Positions 45,847 to 58,710 are shown, numbered from the stretch's first letter. The stretch is 64,000 nt of DNA from JAEUMW01 sp963734295 (GCA_963734295.1 CAVTGS010000012.1:310001-374000), one strand, 5' to 3'. Program-made: numbers and translations. Notes: generated by a model from the letters alone, not told the origin.

Positions 45847-46679
45847 TTTTCTTCTGTATGCATGTTGTGGAACGGGCATGTCCAGTCGTCCGGTACGTTG
45901 CGCCCCGAGTACTGGCGGGCCTCCGAGCTCTGCCCGAAGTCCTTGAGCACCGGATTGATGGACCCCTGATAGGCCATGTCTCGCGCGCGAATGATGCGCT
46001 TCATCGTTTCGAACTTGCCGCGCGCACGGAGGTGGTCGAACTGCTCGTGGAGATTGAACACCAGGGTCGGCTGCCCGACCGTGCGCGCCATGCGCGAGGC
46101 GCGCGGATGCAGGCCCACGACGAAGAATCCGCGCCCGCCGATGCTGAACGAGAACTCCGGATGGGCCGGATCCGAGCTGATCCGCTGATCCCAGGAAAAG
46201 TGCATGCCGTCGAGCTCGTGCATGCCTTGCAGGTGCCGCCAGAGCAGTTCCTCGAAGTGCAACTCCGTCTCGACGGCCGGGCTTCGGAACATGGCGATGA
46301 AGCTCACGAACTGGTCGCCGATGTCCCGAAATTCGTGGCTGAATTCGTAGAGATCGTAACAGACCCCGCTCACCGCGGCGCGGGAGGCGAGCTCGGTATA
46401 GAGGCTGAAGCGATAGGTTCTGCGATTGAGTGCCGACTTGGCGCCCACGCACGGAAATCCCTCGCCCATTACCCGGGCTCTCAGGTCCTCGTGCGCCGCA
46501 GCCAGGTCGGCATCGGCGGCCCGCCCTGGGATCAGCGGGTGAACGACCGCGTTGCCGACGAAAGCGGCGTAGCCCGAAGCTTGGCGCGCCGCCGGGTCGT
46601 TCGCCAGCGGATTCCACGGCCGCGCGGGGGCGCCGGCGCCCGTCTCTGCTTCCAATCTGTCCGCTGCGGCGATGTCCAT
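45843..46679 (-). CDS. YqcI/YcgG-family protein, GntA-like haem-dependent N-hydroxylase candidate
   Basis: A 278-aa PF08892 protein. Family blocks are AFVGNAVVHPLIPGR, FPCVGAKSALNRRTYRF, FSIGGRGFFVVGLHPRASR and VFNLHEQFDHLRARGKFETM. The C-terminus has WTCPFHN. One characterised member, GntA, is a haem-dependent N-hydroxylase acting on an arginine-derived guanidino compound in guanitoxin synthesis. That chemistry is possible here but not demonstrated. It is the first gene of the operon, and the 205-bp gap upstream (46680-46884) shows no clear promoter. Confidence 0.85.
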   Translation of the reverse strand: MDIAAADRLEAETGAGAPARPWNPLANDPAARQASGYAAFVGNAVVHPLIPGRAADADLAAAHEDLRARVMGEGFPCVGAKSALNRRTYRFSLYTELASRAAVSGVCYDLYEFSHEFRDIGDQFVSFIAMFRSPAVETELHFEELLWRHLQGMHELDGMHFSWDQRISSDPAHPEFSFSIGGRGFFVVGLHPRASRMARTVGQPTLVFNLHEQFDHLRARGKFETMKRIIRARDMAYQGSINPVLKDFGQSSEARQYSGRNVPDDWTCPFHNMHTEEK

Positions 46680-46884
46680 GGGGGTTGCATTCTACTCAGC
46701 CGGTCGGAGCGCGCGCAGGACGTCGACGCATGGCGGGCGTCCGGAGGTGTCCGGCTCGCTTGGCGTGCCTCCCGGCGGGGGCGCATTATTCTCATAACGC
46801 TACCGGCTTGCGACAGTCCGGTCGGAACGGGGGTCGTGGTGACTCCCGGAGGCGTCGTCTCGCTTCCCGGCAAACCGCCAGTCC

Positions 46885-48394
46885 TTACCCAGCCGCACTC
46901 ATCGCCCGCTCCCGCAGCACCCGCTTCAGCACCTTGCCCGTGGCGCTCTTCGGCAGTGCGTCGACGATGTTGACCCGATGCGGGACCTTGTACGGCGCGA
47001 CATGCTCGCGGCAAAAGGCGACGATCTCTTCGGGCGTCACCTGAGCGTCCGCCTTCGGGACCACGTCCGCGAACACCTGCTCCCCGCGCACGCGATGGGC
47101 TGCACCGTACACCGCGGCTTCCTGCACGTCGAGGTGACGGTACAGCACCTGCTCGACTTCCGCCGGCCACACCTTCAGGCCCGCGACGTTGATCATGTCC
47201 TTCACGCGGTCGACGATGAAAAGATAGCCGTCCGCATCGAGCCGTCCGATGTCGCCGGTATGCAGCCAGCCGCCGCGCAGTGCCAGCGCGCTTTCCTCGG
47301 GCCGGTTCCAGTAGCCCTGCATCACGCCGGGACCGCGGAAACAGATCTCGCCCCATTCGCCGGTCGGCACCTCGCGGTCGCTCGTATCCAGGATGCGCAC
47401 GCGCACCCCCGGAACGCACCTGCCTACGCTGCCGATGCGGTGCTGATCGGGCACGTTGACGTTGGTGAGCGGTGAGGTTTCGGTGAGCCCGTAACCCTGG
47501 TAGATCGGGCGACCGGTGCGCGCCTGCCAGCGATGCACGAGCTCATCGGGCAGCGGCGCCGCACCCGCGACTTCGTATCGCAGCGAGGTGAGGTCGTAGT
47601 CCTCCAGCTGCATCGCGAGCAGCGTCGCATAGATCGTGGCGACGGCAAAGAGGAGGGTGGCGCGCTCCTCCTGAATGGCGCGAAGAATCACGCGTGGCTC
47701 GACCCGCCGGAACGAGAAGGAGCGTCGCGCCCGCCTCGAAGGCGGCGTTCATCATCACGTTCTGCGCGAACACGTGAAAGAGCGGCAGAAACGTCACGAC
47801 CTTGTCCTCGCGGACGAATTTCATCGTCTGTACCGTGATGCGCATGTTGGAGACGACATTGCCGACGGTGAGCGTCGCGCCCTTGGGTCGCCCGGTGGTG
47901 CCGGAAGTGTAGAGGATGGCTGCCGGGTCGCTCGCCTTCCGGGGCTCCATCGGACCCGACACCGAGGTACCCGCCATCCAGTCGCCGAGTGGCACCGCGC
48001 CATCGGCTTCCCCCTCGCACGCGACGACGTGCGCCAGGGCCGGGCAGCGGTCCCGCGGCACGTTCCGCACGAGATCGCCCACGGTGAAGACGGCGCGCGC
48101 GCCCGAATCGTCGAGGATGTACTGGACCTCCTCGGTCGTCAGCGTCGGATTCATGGATACCGCGATGCCGCCCACGCGCTGCACCGCGAGGTAGACGAGA
48201 GGAAACGCCGGAATGTTCGGCAGATAAAGCACGACCCGGTCGCCCGGGGCAATGCCCGCGTCCGCCAGCGATCGGGCGAGACGGGCTGCGTGCGCGTCGA
48301 GAGTGGCGTAGTCGATCGACGTGCCTTCGAAAACGATCGCGGCGTGGCGCGGATCGACGCGCGCCACCCGGGCCACGTGGCGGGCGATGTTCAT
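46885..48394 (-). CDS. AMP-dependent acyl-CoA synthetase, one frameshift
   Basis: About 502 aa in total. The N-terminal part (48394 down to about 47708) has ILYTSGTTGRPKGATLTVG and FLPLFHVFAQNVMM. The C-terminal part (from about 47706) has YQGYGLTETSPLTN, GWLHTGDIGRLDADGY and PKSATGKVLKRVL. An extra base near 47707 (within LLLVP-VEPRVIL) shifts the frame; the two halves otherwise make one complete ligase for a medium or long-chain acid. The lesion may be sequencing error or a real mutation. A muconolactone-isomerase-like gene is just upstream. Confidence 0.85.
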
Positions 48395-48405
48395 GCCCGA
48401 CCGCG

Positions 48406-48718
48406 TCAGGTGATGCGCTTCTTCAGGTCGGCTGCATAATCCTCATATCGGCGCAGCGGTGTGACGTCGATGTGGACGTGCTGCCCGTGGGCCTGCATGA
48501 TCGGCAGATCCATCAGGATCTGGTCGAGGGTGTCGGGGCCGTCCACGTCCACGATCGCGATCACACGTCGACTGCCGACGCATTTCCACAGATCCACCAC
48601 GGCGCCCGCCTTTTTGGCGCCCAGGGCAGCATCGGCCTCCTGCGCCCAAAGGGTAAAGAGCTCCTTCTGTGGACATGGTGGCGGGGTACTCGACGTTGAA
48701 AAGCAGGTGATAGAGCAT
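48406..48718 (-). CDS. Muconolactone isomerase-like protein, one frameshift
   Basis: The N-terminus MLYHLLFNVEYPATMS is typical of the muconolactone isomerase-like family. The rest (KELFTLWAQEADAAL, then VDLWKCVGSRRVIAIVDVDG) is in another frame because of one extra base at about 48667. Together they give a complete protein of about 103 aa. Start 48718 is favoured by AGGAGG with six bases spacing. Family members isomerise a lactone in aromatic degradation or act in unrelated roles; no other catechol-pathway gene is nearby. Confidence 0.78.
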
Positions 48719-48832
48719 GGTCATCCTCCTCGTTATGGGTGGGCGGTCGAACCCGGTGGGGATTATGAACCCATGCGAATCCCGGTGGCACGACCTGCGG
48801 TAACCCAGACTGGTCGTATGGTCCCGCCGGGC

Positions 48833-49263
48833 TCAGGTGCGGTAGGCAGCCCCGGTCTTCTCGGCGATCGCGCGGGCCTGCGCGACGAAGCCGACGAACA
48901 TGTCGGTGAGGAGCTTCGTGACCTCGGGCCCCGCCTTCGACGGTGTCCCGGCGTCGAGCGGCGGCGCAGGGTCGTACTCGGCGAGAAGCTGCACCGCCTT
49001 CGCGTACTCGACCCCGCGCAGCCTTTCGATCAGCGACAGGCCGAAGTCCAGCCCTGCGGTCACGCCCGCGCCCGTGATGCGGTTGCGGTCCGTGACGACA
49101 CGCGCACGGCTCGGCGTTGCGCCGAAGAGCGGAAGGATGTCGGAGGGTGACCCAGTGGGAGGTGGCCTCATAACCGCGGAGCAGGCCTGCCGCGCCGAGG
49201 ACGAGCGACCCGGTACACCGCGCCGTGCCGCGTGTGAGCGCCGTTCGCGAGGACGGTTCCGAT
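48833..49263 (-). pseudogene. DJ-1/PfpI-family protein, 5-prime truncated and frameshifted
   Basis: Coding remains include the nucleophile elbow CTGSLVLGAAGLLRGY near 49210-49240 and, in a shifted frame, ILPLFGATPSRARVVTDRNR with ITGAGVTAGLDFGLSLIERL down to the stop at 48833. The first half of the protein (about 100 residues) is missing: sequence upstream of CTGSL bears no family similarity and runs into the hsdR stop at 49284. A further one-base shift lies near 49140-49148. It looks like a chromosomal gene cut by arrival of the restriction island. Confidence 0.78.
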
Positions 49264-49283
49264 CGCCCTGGCCGATAAGCCTC

Positions 49284-52428
<3,145 letters not shown>

Positions 52429-52432
<4 letters not shown>

Positions 52433-53304
52433 CGGCCCCCTGCCATTCGGGCTGCCTTCAGAGCGCCCGCAACGAGGACGCGGATCTCCTCGACGACGTG
52501 CTGCAGGCCGGGCGCTTCGAGGCGGTTCTTGTCGACAAACGCGTTCCACTGCGTTTGCTTCGCTGCGTCGCGGGCGAAGGCGTCCGAAAGTCCGAGCGGT
52601 ACGCCGTCGGGAACCGTAGTGCGGCGGCGCTCGAAGGTGGCCAAGATCGCGCGCTCCAGCTCTCCGGGATCGCATACGTTCTCACGCAGCAGCGCATGCA
52701 GGTCGAAATAGTCCTTCATCCGGCTGTTGGCCGACCCGAGCGCCACCATGGCATGCAGCTTCTCCGCCATCACGGATGCGCGGGAATAGGCACGCAGGCG
52801 AGGCCGGGGCAGATCGAGCAGGCTGGGATAGTCGATCCAGGCCGGCTCCGGCGTCACCACGTCGCCGACGCCGACATCGACCTGCACACGGAGCCGCGCC
52901 GCGCCGAGGCGGGACTGAAGCGTCACTCGGTGCCCGCCGTATTCGGCTTCCAGGCGGATCGGTGCGACGCTCACCGTATCGGCCAGGAACGTCATCGCAT
53001 CTGGTTCGACGGTGGCGTTGCATACCTCGCCGAAGATCTGCGCCAGCGCATCGTCCGATAGGTCGCCGAAGCCCAGCAGGTCGGCATCGCGCGTCGGGCG
53101 AAGCGTATCGCCGAACCAGACTAGCAGGAGCAGCGCGCCCTTCAGCACGAACCGATCCCCATGGGGAGATTGTGAGAGCCGGTAAAGGAACCGCTCCACG
53201 GCATAACGTGCGAGGACGAGGTTCGGGTCCACGCCGATCGCTTTCGCATGCCGCGCGAGCCGAACCTGCACCGAACGGGCGAGGCCGTCGCGCGCCCCGC
53301 TCAT
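52429..53304 (-). CDS. abiEii: AbiEii/AbiGii-family nucleotidyltransferase toxin
   Basis: A 291-aa nucleotidyltransferase-fold toxin. The family-typical N-terminal helix (LARYAVERFLYRLSQSPHG) leads to FVLKGALLLLVWFG and the DxD-type acidic site in TRDADLLGFGDL. ASVMAEKLHAMVALG, followed by SRMKDYFDLHAL, is the C-terminal signature. AbiEii blocks growth after phage infection and is neutralised or repressed by AbiEi. The ATG overlaps the abiEi stop (ATGA, 53301-53304), and its own stop overlaps the hsdR start. Confidence 0.92.
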
Positions 53305-53909
53305 CCCGCCAGCGACTCCAGATAGGGACGCATCACGCGCTGGACGCGGCAGACGGCGGCGTAGCGGTCCAGCGCATCCATCGTGAAGCGGCGCGCGCGC
53401 CAAGCCTCGCGCAGCGCCTCCAGCGCCACGTCGAGGCCGATCTTGTTGCGATACTTGAAGCAGTCGGCCAGGGTCTTGGCGACGCCGTAGACGCGCACCG
53501 TGCGTCCCTCGATACGGTGCGACTCGACCCCTTCGGTCAGCGCCGCCCCAGAATAGCGGACCACGCGCAGCGGCGGATACTTCAACGCGGGACGCCGCGC
53601 GCGCCGGTCGATGGCGACCCAGACTTGGGCAGGCACGTGCGTGCCGAGGCCGTGGAACTGCAGCGCGGAAAGCAGGCAGATGGCGCCTTGCGGAATCGCG
53701 GCGCTCGCCATCACCAGGCCGTGGTGCTCCGTCGCAGACCGGTCGGCCAGCCGGTAGAGTCCACGCACGACGCGCTCGATCTCACCCGCGGCGACGAGCC
53801 GGGTCAGCACTTGGCGGTGAACGCCCGCTGCCGCGAGCTCATGGGCCGTCACGCCCTGGCTGCGGCGCGCAAGCTTGAGGACCTGATCCCGTTGGTTAGC
53901 CGCAGGCAT
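53301..53909 (-). CDS. abiEi: AbiEi-type antitoxin, transcriptional regulator
   Basis: A 202-aa protein with an N-terminal winged helix (RSQGVTAHELAAAGVHRQVLTR, VVRGLYRL) and a C-terminal domain typical of AbiEi (GAICLLSALQFHGLGT, then TVRVYGVAKTLADCFKYR). It represses the abiE promoter and counters AbiEii in a type IV toxin-antitoxin pair. Its start at 53909 is 91 bp downstream of the partial hsdR copy at 54001-54203; the short gap includes unassigned sequence. Confidence 0.92.
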   Translation of the reverse strand: MPAANQRDQVLKLARRSQGVTAHELAAAGVHRQVLTRLVAAGEIERVVRGLYRLADRSATEHHGLVMASAAIPQGAICLLSALQFHGLGTHVPAQVWVAIDRRARRPALKYPPLRVVRYSGAALTEGVESHRIEGRTVRVYGVAKTLADCFKYRNKIGLDVALEALREAWRARRFTMDALDRYAAVCRVQRVMRPYLESLAG

Positions 53910-54000
53910 GTGGCTAATCGTAGCCTCTCGCGACTAAATGTCAACGTTTCGCCACGCATCTATGGTCGCGCGCAAGCGCATCGCGCGGCGTCCCGCCCCC

Positions 54001-54203
54001 ACCGCCAGCCAGTCGTTGCCCACCGGGTCGTCGAAGTCGATCACCCGCGCCTGCGGGACGCGTCAGCTTGTGGAAGGCGTCGTCCAGGGCTTCGGCGAGC
54101 AGTGTCGGGTTGAGCCGCGCGAGTGCGTCGCGCAGGCGCGCTGCACCAGGACCACCTCCCCGTAGTCGTCGCGCTCGACGACGGATTCGGTAAAGGAGGT
54201 CAT
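54001..54203 (-). pseudogene. Partial hsdR 5-prime end, copy B
   Basis: Starting at ATG 54203 this reads MTSFTESVVE, then RDDYGEVVLVQR, LRDALARLNP, AEALDDAFHKLTRP and QARVIDFDDPVGNDWLAV, with small internal deletions and frame changes compared with the hsdR start at 52432. It corresponds to the first 140 or so codons of HsdR with two internal deletions. It ends at about 54001 and is followed by abiEi. It cannot encode a functional subunit. Confidence 0.82.
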
Positions 54204-54273
54204 CCCAGTACGCTTCTTGGGGAAAGCCTTAAATAGGCAACCCGTTGTCTAAAAACGGTTTCATAGTTGACCC

Positions 54274-54289
54274 ACCCCTCGTTAGGGGT
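54274..54289. terminator. Small hairpin between darG and hsdR copy B
   Basis: ACCCCT (54274-54279) pairs with AGGGGT (54284-54289) across a 4-nt loop, 70 bp after the darG stop. No T-run follows on either strand, so it is only a weak terminator candidate. The rest of 54204-54358 has no recognised gene. Confidence 0.3.
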
Positions 54290-54358
54290 TTGCGCCTAAA
54301 TGAAAATCTCGGATTAATGATCTCCGACCGGCAACCGCGTCGGGAGAAACTCCGGGGC

Positions 54359-55423
54359 CTATTCAACTCCGTGCTTCATCCAGCCCAGGTCTTTGAGACG
54401 TCGCCACGCGGCGGCGACTTGTTCGCGCCGCATGAGTTCCGCCTTGCGCGTGCTCCATGCCCGAACGGCCTTTGCTGCCGCCTCGGGTTTTCTCGCGGCT
54501 TCGGCATCCTCCCGCGTCGCCACCCAGTGCACCGTCGCGAGCAGTTCCATGCCGAGAGGCGTCTCGAATCCTTCGATCAACTCGGAAACCCGGTCGAAGC
54601 GTGCACGCGTGTCGGCGTGATCGTTCAAGTACCGCTCCGCCGCGGCGGCGGCTTCAGGCTTGAGGTGAATCGGCGTGTCAGGTTTGTTCTCGCCAGCGCC
54701 GTAACCGGTAATGAAGTGGCCGTCCATCTTTTCCAGCACATGGCGCAACACGTCCGCATAAGGGCCGTAATGGTGCCGAACGAATCTGACCTGGTTCAGT
54801 TGCTCTCCAGCCTCGGTGAGGAAGTAGACGAGCTTCTGAATCTCCAACAACGTAACGGGATAGTCGAAGCCAGGAACCAGATAACGGTTAATGAGCCCGA
54901 GCACGGCCGCGCGCCCCTTGGTCATCTTCGGGCGTGGCGTATGGTTTCTTATGCCCTTTGCGTCCGGCGCGCCCGCAGGTTCGTAAACCAGCCAGCGGAC
55001 TTCCGGCACCCGTGCGAACGCTTCGCGCATCCGCTGCTGCACTTCGGGCCAGGGCAAGCCGCCCAGGCCGCAGCCCAACGGTGGTACGGCAACGGACCGG
55101 ATGCCCATGCGGTGCACGTCGGCGAGCAGCGCCTGCAGCCCGGATTCGATATCTTCCATCCGCGATGGGCTGCGCCAATGCCGCTTGGTGGGGAAATTGA
55201 TGATGAAGCGCGGGTTGGTCAGCGCCTGACGGTCGAAAATGAACATGCGCCCGGGCATCACCTCGCCCGCCCCACACGCGCGCCGATAGGCTTCGTAGTT
55301 GTCGGGATACGCCTTGCGGAACTGGAGTGCGATCCCCTTGCCCATGACGCCTTCCGTGTTGACCGTATTCACCACGGCCTCCACGTCAGCCTCCAGCAAA
55401 TTGCCTCTCGTCAGCTCGAACAT
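54359..55423 (-). CDS. darG: DarG macrodomain antitoxin
   Basis: A 354-aa DarG. The N-terminal macrodomain (residues 1-150) begins MFELTRGNLLEADVEAVVNT and has the ADP-ribose loop TEGVMGKGIALQFRKA and PPLGCGLGGLPWPEV. The C-terminal half (TKGRAAVLGLINRYL onward) is the family's helical neutralisation domain. DarG removes the ADP-ribose that DarT places on DNA and also binds the toxin. ATG 55423 follows GGAGGGG. darT is 13 bp upstream. Confidence 0.94.
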   Translation of the reverse strand: MFELTRGNLLEADVEAVVNTVNTEGVMGKGIALQFRKAYPDNYEAYRRACGAGEVMPGRMFIFDRQALTNPRFIINFPTKRHWRSPSRMEDIESGLQALLADVHRMGIRSVAVPPLGCGLGGLPWPEVQQRMREAFARVPEVRWLVYEPAGAPDAKGIRNHTPRPKMTKGRAAVLGLINRYLVPGFDYPVTLLEIQKLVYFLTEAGEQLNQVRFVRHHYGPYADVLRHVLEKMDGHFITGYGAGENKPDTPIHLKPEAAAAAERYLNDHADTRARFDRVSELIEGFETPLGMELLATVHWVATREDAEAARKPEAAAKAVRAWSTRKAELMRREQVAAAWRRLKDLGWMKHGVE

Positions 55424-55436
55424 AGCCCCTCCGTTT

Positions 55437-56054
55437 TCAATAGTACCAATCGCGACGAATCTCGACTCGTGGTTTGTGGCCAATTCCGGCAATCGCAGCC
55501 CTGACCCGCTCCGCGATGGATTGGTCGATCACGCCGATGGCCTCAATCGCCTCCCAGGGGCACCAGTCATGAACCAGGAACTCGGCCTGCCGCTTTTCCT
55601 TCACCTCTGTGTCGCCACCCCACTGACGCAACGGCATCACCGCCCAGTCCACCTCGTCGAGCTTGGCTGTGGTGTCGTACTGATTCGCGTAGCCAAGGTC
55701 AGCATGACGATCCGTGAAAAACCAAGGCCTCGCGGTCGCCCGAATCGTTTCGATGGACGACACCAGATGCACAATGGGTTGCTGGCCCTCTCGGTAATTT
55801 TCATGCCCCTGCGCGACCACGTAGAGCATCACCGAGCGCGGGCAGAAGTTGAATGGGACATAGTTGCCCAGCGTGCCGCCGGCCGCCACAGTCACCGAAT
55901 GACGCAACCGCCGCACCTTGATGTGACTGTAGCCGATGTTGGTATTCGCGAGTTCATGGGCGGTGCGCTGCGCGTCACACCACAGGCGACCCTCGCGAAC
56001 AATTTGTTCCAGATTGTCTGCGTGGGTGATGTGGTAGATGGCGCGGTTGGTCAC
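55437..56054 (-). CDS. darT: DarT DNA ADP-ribosyltransferase toxin
   Basis: A 205-aa DUF4433/DarT protein. The N-terminal NAD-binding block is IYHITHADNLEQIVREGRLWCD, followed by VPFNFCPRSVMLYV. The catalytic Glu lies in KRQAEFLVHDWCPWE. DarT ADP-ribosylates thymine in single-stranded DNA and blocks replication, giving phage defence. The GTG start at 56054 overlaps the stop of the partial hsdR reading frame (GTGA, 56051-56054), so it may be translated through coupling with that remnant. Confidence 0.93.
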   Translation of the reverse strand: MTNRAIYHITHADNLEQIVREGRLWCDAQRTAHELANTNIGYSHIKVRRLRHSVTVAAGGTLGNYVPFNFCPRSVMLYVVAQGHENYREGQQPIVHLVSSIETIRATARPWFFTDRHADLGYANQYDTTAKLDEVDWAVMPLRQWGGDTEVKEKRQAEFLVHDWCPWEAIEAIGVIDQSIAERVRAAIAGIGHKPRVEIRRDWYY

Positions 56055-56281
56055 GGTGCCGCAACCTCTGAAAGGCTTGCCATCTTGAATCTGGCCCTGT
56101 TCGCCTGTCGTCCCACCGCAATACCATTCTTACCGCGGTACTGCGCCGTCACGCCGTTCACCAGGATGCGGTGCAGGGCGCGGTTGCGCACGATGAGGTC
56201 CGCGCCTTCGGGCCGCGTCAGTTTGCGGAAGGCATCGTCCAATGCCTCGGCGGGCAGCGCCGGGTTCAGCCGCGCAAGCGC
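56051..56281 (-). pseudogene. Partial hsdR 5-prime end, copy C, distal half
   Basis: Read with the piece at 58861-59024 this continues the HsdR N-terminus: ALARLNPALPAEALDDAFRKL, TRPEGADLIVRNRALHRIL and VNGVTAQYRGKNG, then unrelated residues ending ASLSEVAAP at TGA 56051. The IS21-family element interrupts it between the Asp-Ala-Leu codons at 58861-58870 and the Ala-Arg-Leu codons at 56270-56281. It never extended into the motor domain. Confidence 0.85.
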
Positions 56282-56365
56282 TGTCGCGGATCGGCATAAA
56301 GGAGCCGGGGATGATCGGCATAATGGAGCCAGTTTCGGAGGGGTAAGACGGGCATCCCGGCGTGG

Positions 56366-57154
56366 TTAAGAATGGGTGGTTTTGGACGTATTGGCAACCT
56401 TGATTTTGTTGGCCGTAGGGGCGAGTTTCGGCGCCCGATACGACTGCCCGTCGAGTACCAGGCAGTAGGCGTTGTGGCGTAGCCGATCCAGGGTCGCCGA
56501 GGCCAGCAGTCGGTTGGCGGGGAAGGCTTGATCCCACTCGGTGAAGTCGAGGTTGCTGGTAACGATCGTGGCAGTGGTTTCGTAACGTTCGGCGATCAGA
56601 TCGTGCAGATCTTCATCGGCGGGTGGACGCAGCGGCTTGAGGCCGAAGTCGTCGATCACGAGTAGCGCAATGCGGGCGAGGCTGGCGAGTTTGCGCTCGT
56701 AGGTACCGGTGGCGCGGGCGGCGTTCATGGCGGCGACCAGTTGCGCGCAGGTGGTGAACAGCACGTCGACGCCCTGGCGGATGGCGCAGTGGCCGAGGGC
56801 CTGCGCGAGGTGCGACTTCCCGGTGCCACACGGTCCGACGATGAGCACGGGGACGCGCTCGTCGAGGTAACGGCCGGTGGCGAGCTCGTGCACCAGGGCG
56901 CGATTGAGTTGCGGCAGGCGTTCGAAGTCGAACTGATCGAGGGTCTTGCTGGCGCGGAAGGCGGCACGGCGCAAACGCAGGGCGAACTTCTTTTGTTCGC
57001 GCCGGGCAACCTCATCCTCGATCAACAGCGCCAGGAACTCGGTGTAGGCGAGCTTGCCGTCGAGGGCTTGGCGATTACGTGCCTCGAGCGAATCGAGGAT
57101 GCCAGACAGGCGCAGTTGTTTGAGATAGGGAACGAGCTCGGGAACGGGGTTCAT
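56366..57154 (-). CDS. istB: IS21-family helper ATPase IstB
   Basis: A 262-aa AAA+ ATPase. Walker A is IVGPCGTGKSHLAQALG and Walker B is ALLVIDDFGLKPL. The family ends in NLDFTEWDQAFPANRLLASATLDRL. IstB helps the IstA transposase choose and capture target DNA. ATG 57154 follows GGAGG. A much longer frame upstream overlaps istA in a different frame and was ignored. It lies 23 bp downstream of istA. Confidence 0.95.
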   Translation of the reverse strand: MNPVPELVPYLKQLRLSGILDSLEARNRQALDGKLAYTEFLALLIEDEVARREQKKFALRLRRAAFRASKTLDQFDFERLPQLNRALVHELATGRYLDERVPVLIVGPCGTGKSHLAQALGHCAIRQGVDVLFTTCAQLVAAMNAARATGTYERKLASLARIALLVIDDFGLKPLRPPADEDLHDLIAERYETTATIVTSNLDFTEWDQAFPANRLLASATLDRLRHNAYCLVLDGQSYRAPKLAPTANKIKVANTSKTTHS

Positions 57155-57177
57155 CGGTGATGCCTCCGGGGTGGGAT

Positions 57178-58710
57178 TCAGTGCAGCAGGGTGGGATCGA
57201 CGCCGAACAGGGTCTCGGCGTCGCGGACAAAGCGTGCGCTGGTACCGTACGCGCGCGCCGATGCGGGGACATGCAGCAGCGGTTGTTGATCGAAGCCGCC
57301 GGCGAGAATGGTCTTGACGGTGCGGTAGAACGGGCTGTCGTGAGCGAGCGCCCGGGCGCACGCGGCTTCCAGCCGGGCGTTGCCGTAGCGTTCGGCCAAG
57401 CGCAGCACACCTTGCGCGGCGCGTAGCCTCTCGACGATGCGATCGGCGAGCAGTTGGTCGACCAATTGCGCGCAGGCGGGACCCACTGCCGTGGCTTGCT
57501 GCAGGCACCAGTGGCGGTCGTGGGCGAAGTAGGCTTGCGCCTGCGGCGGCAGGTGATCGCGGACGGTGAAGCGTTGCCCGGGTTTGCGGCCCCGCGGATG
57601 CACCGCGACCTGCCGATAGTCCTGATAGATCGCCACGGCGGTGTCGGTGGCCCGCAGCCACAGCGCCTGGCCGATCAAGGTGAACGGTACCGAGTAGAAG
57701 CAGCGGTCGAACTGGACGTGGCAATCGCGATGCACGCGCACGCCACTCCAGGTGCCAAGATCGGGCGCGATCGCCGGCAAGGCGCGCAGCAGCCGTTTCT
57801 CGACGGCGAACAGCGCGAGTGGCTGCGTGCGGGTAGTGCCGTGGATACGCACCCCCGCTTCCGTCATCACCCATTGCCGGACTTGGGCATTGAGATCGGC
57901 GAGATCGCGAAAGCTGCGGGTCGGCAGGAAGTTACCCTTGACATAGCCGACCCCGCGCTCGACGACGCCCTTCTTCGCCGGATCGGCGGGCGGACACGGG
58001 TCGATCTTGAAACCGTACCCTTCCGCGCACTCGGCGTAGGCGCGCTGCACCAGCGGATCGCGGGCACAGGCGCGAGTGATAGCGCACTTGGGGTTGTCGA
58101 TAATGACCCGCGCCGGAACGGCGGCGAACCATTCGAAGGCGCGGCGGTGACAGCCGAGCCAGGTAGCCACCGTCTGCTCCCACACGAACTCGACGTACTG
58201 ATGGCGCGAGAAGCACAGCGTCATCACGAACGCCCAGGTACGGCGCAGCTCGCTACGAGCGGGATCGAGCAGCAGCGGCCCGGCACCGAAATCGACCTGC
58301 GCTGCTTCGCCGGGCGCGAACTGCAGCCGCACCGTGGCCTGCGGCGGCCGCGCCGCGTTGAGCGCGGCGAGCATGCGCCGCACCGCCGAGTAGCTGCCGC
58401 TGTACCCATGCTCGCGACACAGCGCAGCGTGGATCGCGACACCACCCACACCCTGCTCGGCCCAGCGCGCCACCACATCGCGAAACGGCTCGACCGTGGA
58501 AATCGTGCTGCGCGCCCGGCGCGCCTGGCCGATCACCACCGCGATCTCGCCGTCCTCGGGCAGCGGCGTGTCGGGGGCGAGCCAGCCCTGCTGCGTGGCC
58601 AGCGCCCGCAGCGCTGCCACCTTCGGCCGGCCCATCAACCGCGCCCGGGCAATATCGCGGTCGGAATCGCCCTGGCGCAAGCGCACCAGGACCGCTCGAT
58701 ACTGGAACAT
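57178..58710 (-). CDS. istA: IS21-family transposase IstA
   Basis: A 510-aa DDE/rve transposase. The N-terminal helix-turn-helix includes FQYRAVLVRLRQGDSDRDIARA. The catalytic core has the first Asp in GEAAQVDFGAGP, the second in RVIIDNPKCAI and the Glu in AKKGVVERGVGYVKGNF. A C-terminal Mu-type barrel follows (HVQFDRCFYSVPFTLIG). ATG 58710 follows AGGAG. The protein is full length without frameshifts, so the element may still be active. Confidence 0.95.
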   Translation of the reverse strand: MFQYRAVLVRLRQGDSDRDIARARLMGRPKVAALRALATQQGWLAPDTPLPEDGEIAVVIGQARRARSTISTVEPFRDVVARWAEQGVGGVAIHAALCREHGYSGSYSAVRRMLAALNAARPPQATVRLQFAPGEAAQVDFGAGPLLLDPARSELRRTWAFVMTLCFSRHQYVEFVWEQTVATWLGCHRRAFEWFAAVPARVIIDNPKCAITRACARDPLVQRAYAECAEGYGFKIDPCPPADPAKKGVVERGVGYVKGNFLPTRSFRDLADLNAQVRQWVMTEAGVRIHGTTRTQPLALFAVEKRLLRALPAIAPDLGTWSGVRVHRDCHVQFDRCFYSVPFTLIGQALWLRATDTAVAIYQDYRQVAVHPRGRKPGQRFTVRDHLPPQAQAYFAHDRHWCLQQATAVGPACAQLVDQLLADRIVERLRAAQGVLRLAERYGNARLEAACARALAHDSPFYRTVKTILAGGFDQQPLLHVPASARAYGTSARFVRDAETLFGVDPTLLH

